DNA of 64,000 bases. It comes from Mya arenaria (taxonomy: Eukaryota > Mollusca > Bivalvia > Myida > Myidae). The stretch is taken from NCBI RefSeq assembly GCF_026914265.1, contig NC_069138.1, forward strand, positions 31,050,262-31,114,261, read 5' to 3'. The notes beneath the pieces were generated by a model. The model was not told the origin of the DNA, made no database searches, and saw only the letters and a list, made by a program, of their open reading frames with translations. The position numbers and the translations under genes are program-made. This document shows positions 58,830 through 64,000 of this stretch, piece by piece; the first letter of the stretch is position 1, and the number at the start of each line of letters is the position of its first letter.

Positions 58830-59998
58830 GGCAAGTCAACAAAGCTGCAGATGCCCATAAGCTCCCTCGTAGAGGAGTACAAGGTCGCTAAACATGTCTG
58901 CTACTAACACTCAGAGACTCAAGTGATGGTAAGATAAGTGGAGTAGGAATAGTAGTTAGAACGGGAAGGAAATGGTCAGTGAGCCAGGCTGTAGAACAGG
59001 CTGAAAGCAGTCTCAACAGCATTGTAGGCACTACAAACAAGGGTAGAGCAGGTTTGGGAATCAGTAGGAAGCAGCGGTGGGAGACCTCTGATAATGTGGA
59101 AAAGAGAACCATGGTCCAGGGAGAAGTTTGCAGAACAGAAGTGAAGGCAAAGTCGGTACAACCCATGTTATCCACTCCAACCAATTTAAAGCAGTGGAAG
59201 TTATCAGAAGACCCTTCCTGCTCGCTGTGGGAGAATTTCGGATCACTGCGGTATTTACTATCTTCTTTCCCAACAGCCTTGGGTCAATGGCGGTAAACCT
59301 GGCGACATTACCAAGTTCTAAGAGAGATGGTAAACATCTTAGAAAATGAGAGGAGGATACCCTTAAAATAGACAGGCCCCCAGTTAATCAGCTTGGTAAG
59401 ACAAGGAGAGAGCAAGCTGGCAACAACAACATGTAGCGGCATCCTACAAGAATCTCAAAAATGGGATATGTTGGTATACCTGGGGAAAAAGTAGGAAGTG
59501 GCCCATACTACCCTTCGGCCAGACAAAGTTCTTTGGTCCAGGTCTCCAAAGCTGGTTGTATTGGTGGAACTAACAGTACCCTGGGAAGAGAGATGTGAGG
59601 AGGCAAACCAGCTGAAGAAGGTAAAATGCCAAGACTTGGTAGACACATGTAGAGAGGGGTTGGAAGACATGGATCTTCCCAGTGGAAGTTGGATGTAGAG
59701 AATTTCCATCACAGTCGGTGTGGAAAATGCTTGGAGCTGTGGGGCGAGTCAATAAGACCGGCGTTCACGCTCTTGGGGAGCTGCAGAAAGGGCGTCCAGT
59801 TGGCCCTGGTTACGACGCAGTGAACCGACTTGGAAGCCAACATAGATGAGGTAGTGACTGATCACAACTACCTGCCCCGTCATCTTGAGGGTCTACTGGG
59901 ATAAGCCGCTAAGCACCCAGTGACAGATGGGCTCTCGACTGAGGACGTCTATGTTAAGCAGTACATCTGTATCTTTACAACATTGGAAATAAAAAAAA
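58830..59998 (+). pseudogene. non-LTR retrotransposon ORF2 3' remnant
   Basis: Pieces in shifting frames read GRKWSVSQAVEQAESSLNSI, TNKGRAGLGISRKQRWETS, then TTLRPDKVLWSRSPKLVVLV running into ELTVPWEERCEEANQ. After another shift come PSQSVWKMLGAVGRVNKTGV and ALGELQKGRPVGPGYDAVNR. This order is known from the C-terminal part of LINE-like proteins common in corals, molluscs and fish. RPD...ELT could be a restriction-like endonuclease core, but that is inference. It ends in GGAAATAAAAAAAAATC, an A-rich LINE tail. At least three frameshifts and stops make it a dead 5'-truncated copy. Confidence 0.8.
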
Positions 59999-60361
59999 AT
60001 CACCGTGTAAAATAGTTATCCTGTTTTTCAAACGTTTTTTCTTGAACTTTGAAGCTAATATTATTTATTTTGAGTCGGCAAGAATTGAAAACGAATGTGG
60101 AATGTGGAAAATGATATCTACCAAAAGAAGTATCTTACTTTCCTAGGAGAAGTATGGAAACAAAATAACTTGATCTGTATTGGCTTCAGGTATCCTCTGT
60201 ACAATTATGGCTGTTGAATTCATATTATTTTCGTGTCAGCAGAAATCACGAAACCATGAAAGTAAACCGAAATGATATAACAAAATACGTTTTGGCCCTT
60301 CAATTATTTTTTTCTCGTCCAATTTCGGTTGAAAAGAAGAACAAAATTACAAACTGTAAAA
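59999..60361. other. intergenic DNA, no gene seen
   Basis: No supported feature. Confidence 0.5.
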
Positions 60362-60525
60362 CAACAGTCGAATCTCGTTATGTCGAAGTCGTTGAGATCT
60401 CGGAAAATAACTAAAGATAACGATTATTCGATACAACCGATATACAAAAATACTTTTTGTTAATCGATTTGAACTAACCATAGCATCTAGATAAAATAGT
60501 TCGACATAGCGAGTTTCGATGTATA
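60362..60525. mobile_element. 164-bp MITE with Tc1/mariner-like ends
   Basis: ACAGTCGAATCTCGTTATGT at the left faces ACATAGCGAGTTTCGATGTA at the right (imperfect). It resembles the 6087-6263 element in its terminal ACAGTCGAA. Confidence 0.75.
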
Positions 60526-61356
60526 CCGAAGTTATGTCTTGTCACCGTGAGTCATAAACTTAACATGACGACCAGTGGAACAATAAAACCATTTTTTTAT
60601 TTCTTTAATAGTAAACAATAAATAAGTATTGAGAAGTATTGATATGTCTACCAAAATCCCTTACAGATAATATTCATAATGGCGGGTCAGTCGCTTTGCA
60701 GCAATCACGTGCCATCTAGACTTAATGCATTATAGTTCTCAGTTGTGGCTATAACGTCCGTCTGCATTTGTGCAACCTCAAGTATCAACGGGAATGATAA
60801 AGCTCCGGATAACCGGGGTTCCCTCTTCAAATCTAAGCCGTTTCCAAGCTATCGGCCTTTTTTAGCTTTTTAAATCGTGTCTAACAATCGTCCCGAACCC
60901 GGTAATTATGGATGATATTTTTATTTTTTTTTAATTTCGGTATCAAAGAGTTAAATAATTATAAAAAATGTATCTTCAGGTGTACTTCTTGGAAGTATTA
61001 TTTTGATCCAAAAGCATGATTGGGTCCCTTTAAATGTAAACGGAAAGCGATGTGTATAATATCAAGGGAACGCTGCTAGGCATGATTTAAACGATACAAA
61101 AATGTCCTGATTGACCATTGTATATTTCGTCAAGAATTGACAACATACATCTACAAAAACAAAGACATTATCCCGCACAATTATTAGTAAAAGAATACAA
61201 AACAAAGAATAATTTTACATCAAACAAACTTTAAATATTTCAGGGAATCGCGACATAACCCTTTGTATCAACACTCCTAAATAGCATGAACTATTTCAAA
61301 CTATATTGGATAGTTAAATTATTCTAGAACAAAGCGAATGAAAAATGATCAGTAAA
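60526..61356. other. intergenic DNA, no gene seen
   Basis: No supported feature. Confidence 0.5.
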
Positions 61357-61640
61357 TTATTGGCATCACACTTGGTCAATGGGAACTATGACTTTCGGTC
61401 CTGCAAAGCCCGGGAAAAATATCCGCCCTGCGGGAACAAACTGCTGGTAAAATCCCCGCTAAATGGCCCCGCACCCCAGGGTCCCTAAATAATGCCCAAT
61501 CCCCGCTATTTTTGGCGCGAAGACAAAACCACCGCATTTACCTGGTACTGGAGGGCCATCTGGAAGATAAAAACACGGCCCATTTCCCCGGCTATTCCAG
61601 GAATACCCCCGGACCGGGGAGGTACAATTTACTGATGCAT
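61357..61640. mobile_element. MITE-B, diverged copy
   Basis: Shares GACTTTCGGTCC, AACAAACTGCTGGTAAAATC, CCCCGCTATTTTTGGCGCGA and TAAAAACACGGCCC with 31459-31793. The termini (ATCACACTTGGTCAATG and GGTACAATTTACTGATGCAT) have diverged and lost the poly-C/poly-G tracts. Confidence 0.8.
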
Positions 61641-61925
61641 AGCTAGGTAATTTAGAGATTTTTGGTATTTTTTTAACAGTCAAACCACTATACAATATAA
61701 TACATAAGTAAACGTATATCTAAACATAAAGAACAGCCATTCTTTTAAAGTATTATAAGACACTGTATAAAACATTTGTTTTGTACGTAGATTGTCTTGA
61801 TAAAACTATACAAGTCACTTTACAAAATGATTAAAAGAAAACTGTTATTAAAAGTACCAGTTGAAATTTAGTTTCATTAAAAGGTACCAATGTCGTGAAC
61901 GATTTAGTTTCTAATTAAATGCTTT

Positions 61926-62445
61926 TGTTATGTTATGTTTATTTTGTTAAGTTTAAGTTAACTTAATTCAAGTTTAAGAATTAGCCAGATAGGCGGAGTT
62001 ATTGACGTACTCCAAACGGAGCAAATAGACACGTGGTGTTCGGAGCAGACTCCGTTCCATATGAATCAGGACTTTATCGTGCACCGGAGCACCGGAGCTT
62101 TTGTTAAATAAAGTTACCCGGATGAACTCTCATATATAAACGAACGTTTCATGTTCTTACATCAGATTTGATTTGGATTTTAGACCAGAGATTTAGACTT
62201 CAGACTTCAACATTGGACTTTACTTTGGGACTTTAAAACATATTTCTAAACCAGCTCTTATTAGAATTTCAATAAGTAAAACGGTATTATAAAATTGTTA
62301 ACGAAGAATAAAATGTTTAGATTATTTTACTGTGTTGCTGAAATTAATTTATCCAAGAAACAATATTACAGTGTGTCGAACAGACGGCATTCAATCTAAA
62401 AACGCTCTCCCACTTTAAAATAGACAAACAATTATGTTCGCCACA
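61926..62445 (+). mobile_element. probable 5' LTR of a BEL/Pao retrotransposon
   Basis: Begins TGTTATGTTATG and ends TTCGCCACA just before the primer-binding site. It contains a TATA box (TATATAAA, 62133-62140) and the upstream repeats CACCGGAGCACCGGAGC. The ends fit the usual TG...CA rule. The boundary is inferred, because the 3' LTR is outside the window and cannot be compared. Confidence 0.65.
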
Positions 62446-62451
62446 TTTGTT

Positions 62452-62469
62452 TGGTGCCGGAACCCGGGA
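62452..62469 (+). promoter_or_regulatory. candidate tRNA primer-binding site
   Basis: TGGTGCCGGAACCCGGGA begins with TGG, the complement of a tRNA CCA end, and lies 6 bp after the proposed LTR. Which tRNA it matches was not established. Confidence 0.55.
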
Positions 62470-62709
62470 CTTCCCAGGGAATATTAAGAACTTTCCGTGT
62501 CGTGAATAGTGTGAAACACCACAACATAGGAACTAACAAAACCGACGGATACGGATTTGTCGTTCGTGAAAACAGCGTAGCGGCTACATCTGTGAAGTCA
62601 CGTGTCTTGAGCGGCTACAAACTTGCCTCTCAGGAAACACGCCTACAGTCTCTAAAAAGGAGATTGGCGTTAGTTGTTGCAGAATTGAGCAGCAGTACAA
62701 CACTGAACA

Positions 62710-64000
62710 ATGTCGTCCAAAACGTACATAAAGGCTGTACGGACGAGGTTCAGGAACAGCCTTAAGAAGGAAATTCAGAAAGGCATGGAATTATCAAGAA
62801 AAGATATAGAGGAAATCGATTTAAACGAAGAAATAACGAACACAAAAAAAGTGTATTAAAATGCTAAAAGCATATCGCGAAAAGTTAGAATGCCAATGTG
62901 AAAAATATGTTGGAGTATTAGAAGACTCTGAAGGAGAAACAGTAGAACAAATATTGAACGAGGACTATACTATCTGTGATAAAGCAACTGAATGTTCTAT
63001 GGTATTGGAGAATTATCTGGATGAAATGGAATTTGCAAGGAAACGTGGTTCCAAGGAAACGGCGACCCGTGAAGAACAGGTTAGTACCATTACACATCAA
63101 ATGCAATCTTTTATGATCGAACAGAGTACACATCAGCAAGAATTTGTAGAACGGCAAAGTCAACAGCAAATAGAGTTCTTAGAAAAACAAGTTCGAGAAC
63201 AACACGAGGTTTTAGACAAACTTTCTAAATCAAAGTCGCCATCAATGTCAGTTAAATTGCCAAAATTGGAACTTAAGTGTTTCATTGTTGATAAATTAAA
63301 GTGGTCAGAATTCTGGGATGCCTTTGAGTGTACGGTTCACATAAATGAGAAACTGTCAGACGTTGAAAAATTCAGTTATCTCCAGACAAAGATAGTCGGT
63401 GAAGCAAAAGCAGCAATATCCGGATTGTCTCTCTGTAACAAAAATTACCGAATTGCCGTAAACCTGTTGCAAGAGAGATTCGGAAAGAAACAAGAAATCA
63501 TAGATATTCATTATCACAAGCTGATGAATATTGTTCCGCCCTACTGCAAGACCGAGAGTTTGCGACTCTTTCTTGACACAGTTGAAAAACATATGCGGAG
63601 CCTAGAAGTATTAGGTGAAAACATTGATCAAAACATGTTTGTTTCAATGGTTAAATCGAAAATTCCAAAGGACGTACTCTTGCACCTGGAGGTACAGAAA
63701 GGCTCAGGAAACGAATGGAGCGCTAAAACACTCCGACAGCGATTACGAGATTACATAATTGCTCGTGAACACGCTGAACAAAGCAACCAACAAGAGCCTG
63801 CAAACAAAATGAAACAGAAAATTGACTTTCAAAGTGGCAACAATTTTGAAATTAAAAGCGCAAGGCCAACGAAAATGTTTGGTCAGAAGCCAGTCTCCGC
63901 TGGAAAGCACATCTCGGCGGAGTCCCTAATCTCTGTAGACAGCAAAAACAGTGTTTATGCAAACAAGTGCAGATACTGTACGAACTCTCATTGGAGTGAT
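62710..64000 (+). pseudogene. BEL/Pao gag, frameshifted, runs off the window
   Basis: The first frame starts at ATG 62710 with a short basic N-terminal part (TRFRNSLKKEIQKGMELS) and ends at TAA 62857-62859. The main frame is open from ATG 62861 to the window end (380 codons). The two appear to be one protein split by an indel in the A-rich stretch near 62845-62860. The main part has a Gln/Glu-rich coiled coil (about residues 73-122), then the DUF1759-type gag domain of BEL/Pao elements (about 132-300). That domain contains KLPKLELKCF, WSEFWDAFECTVH, FSYLQTKIVGEAKAAISGLS and LRLFLDTVEKHMRSLEVLGE. It ends at the start of a zinc knuckle (CRYCTNSHW). Protease, RT and integrase would follow outside the window. 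The split means this copy may not make full Gag unless the shift is a sequence error. Confidence 0.88.

Noticed and set aside
58888..59273. - strand frames opposite the LINE remnant
   Set aside because: Shadows of the + strand LINE coding sequence, which carries the recognisable motifs.
62451..62765. 104-codon frame overlapping the start of the BEL/Pao element
   Set aside because: It begins within the primer-binding site and overlaps the gag start in another frame; no gag-like features.

Overview
The window looks like nuclear DNA of a marine or freshwater invertebrate, most probably a heterodont bivalve mollusc. It is AT-rich and repeat-dense, its genes have GT-AG introns, and it carries a secreted-type C1q-domain gene (a family greatly expanded in bivalves), an animal mitoguardin gene and a BEL/Pao retrotransposon. 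The species is not identified from sequence alone.

Three cellular genes can be supported, all on the + strand. (1) 24967-27698: a two-exon type II membrane glycosyltransferase of the GT32 / sugar-binding DXD family, 388 aa. (2) 37138-51516: a complete 12-exon mitoguardin (MIGA) gene, 510 aa, with an N-terminal membrane anchor, a phospho-FFAT-like motif ending exactly at an exon junction, and the conserved C-terminal lipid-transfer region. Its introns hold a SINE, several minisatellites and several miniature transposons. The tail of its last exon is duplicated in the 3' flank. (3) 54241-55244: a two-exon C1q-domain gene whose signal peptide and coiled coil are separated by an in-frame stop. 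The three genes show no sign of acting together; they are unrelated neighbours.

The rest is repeats. 1-24.9 kb is a gene desert. It holds a 36-bp minisatellite, a 34-bp satellite of about 50 copies, a 69-bp tandem repeat, two arrays of a 35-44-bp unit built round a palindromic 16-mer, a 760-bp foldback element, SINE-like and LINE remnants, and many MITEs. 27.7-33.1 kb is a locally multiplied repeat block, one copy of which is interrupted by a 290-bp insertion that ends in an 80-bp hairpin. 33.1-35.9 kb is one Mutator-like (MULE) element with perfect 103-bp inverted ends, a 9-bp target-site duplication and a decayed PHD-plus-transposase gene. 55.9-64 kb holds an integrase pseudogene, a LINE 3' end, more MITEs and, at the right edge, the 5' LTR, primer site and gag of a BEL/Pao element that runs out of the window.

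Repeat families are named here for cross-reference only: MITE-A (ends like GGCGGATCC), MITE-B (GC-rich, ends like GCACCAGT), FB1 (foldback, ends CTGCACTCTCACAG), R5 (dispersed 250-bp repeat) and MITE-D (ends like TTCGGAACTCCTCGGCCAT).
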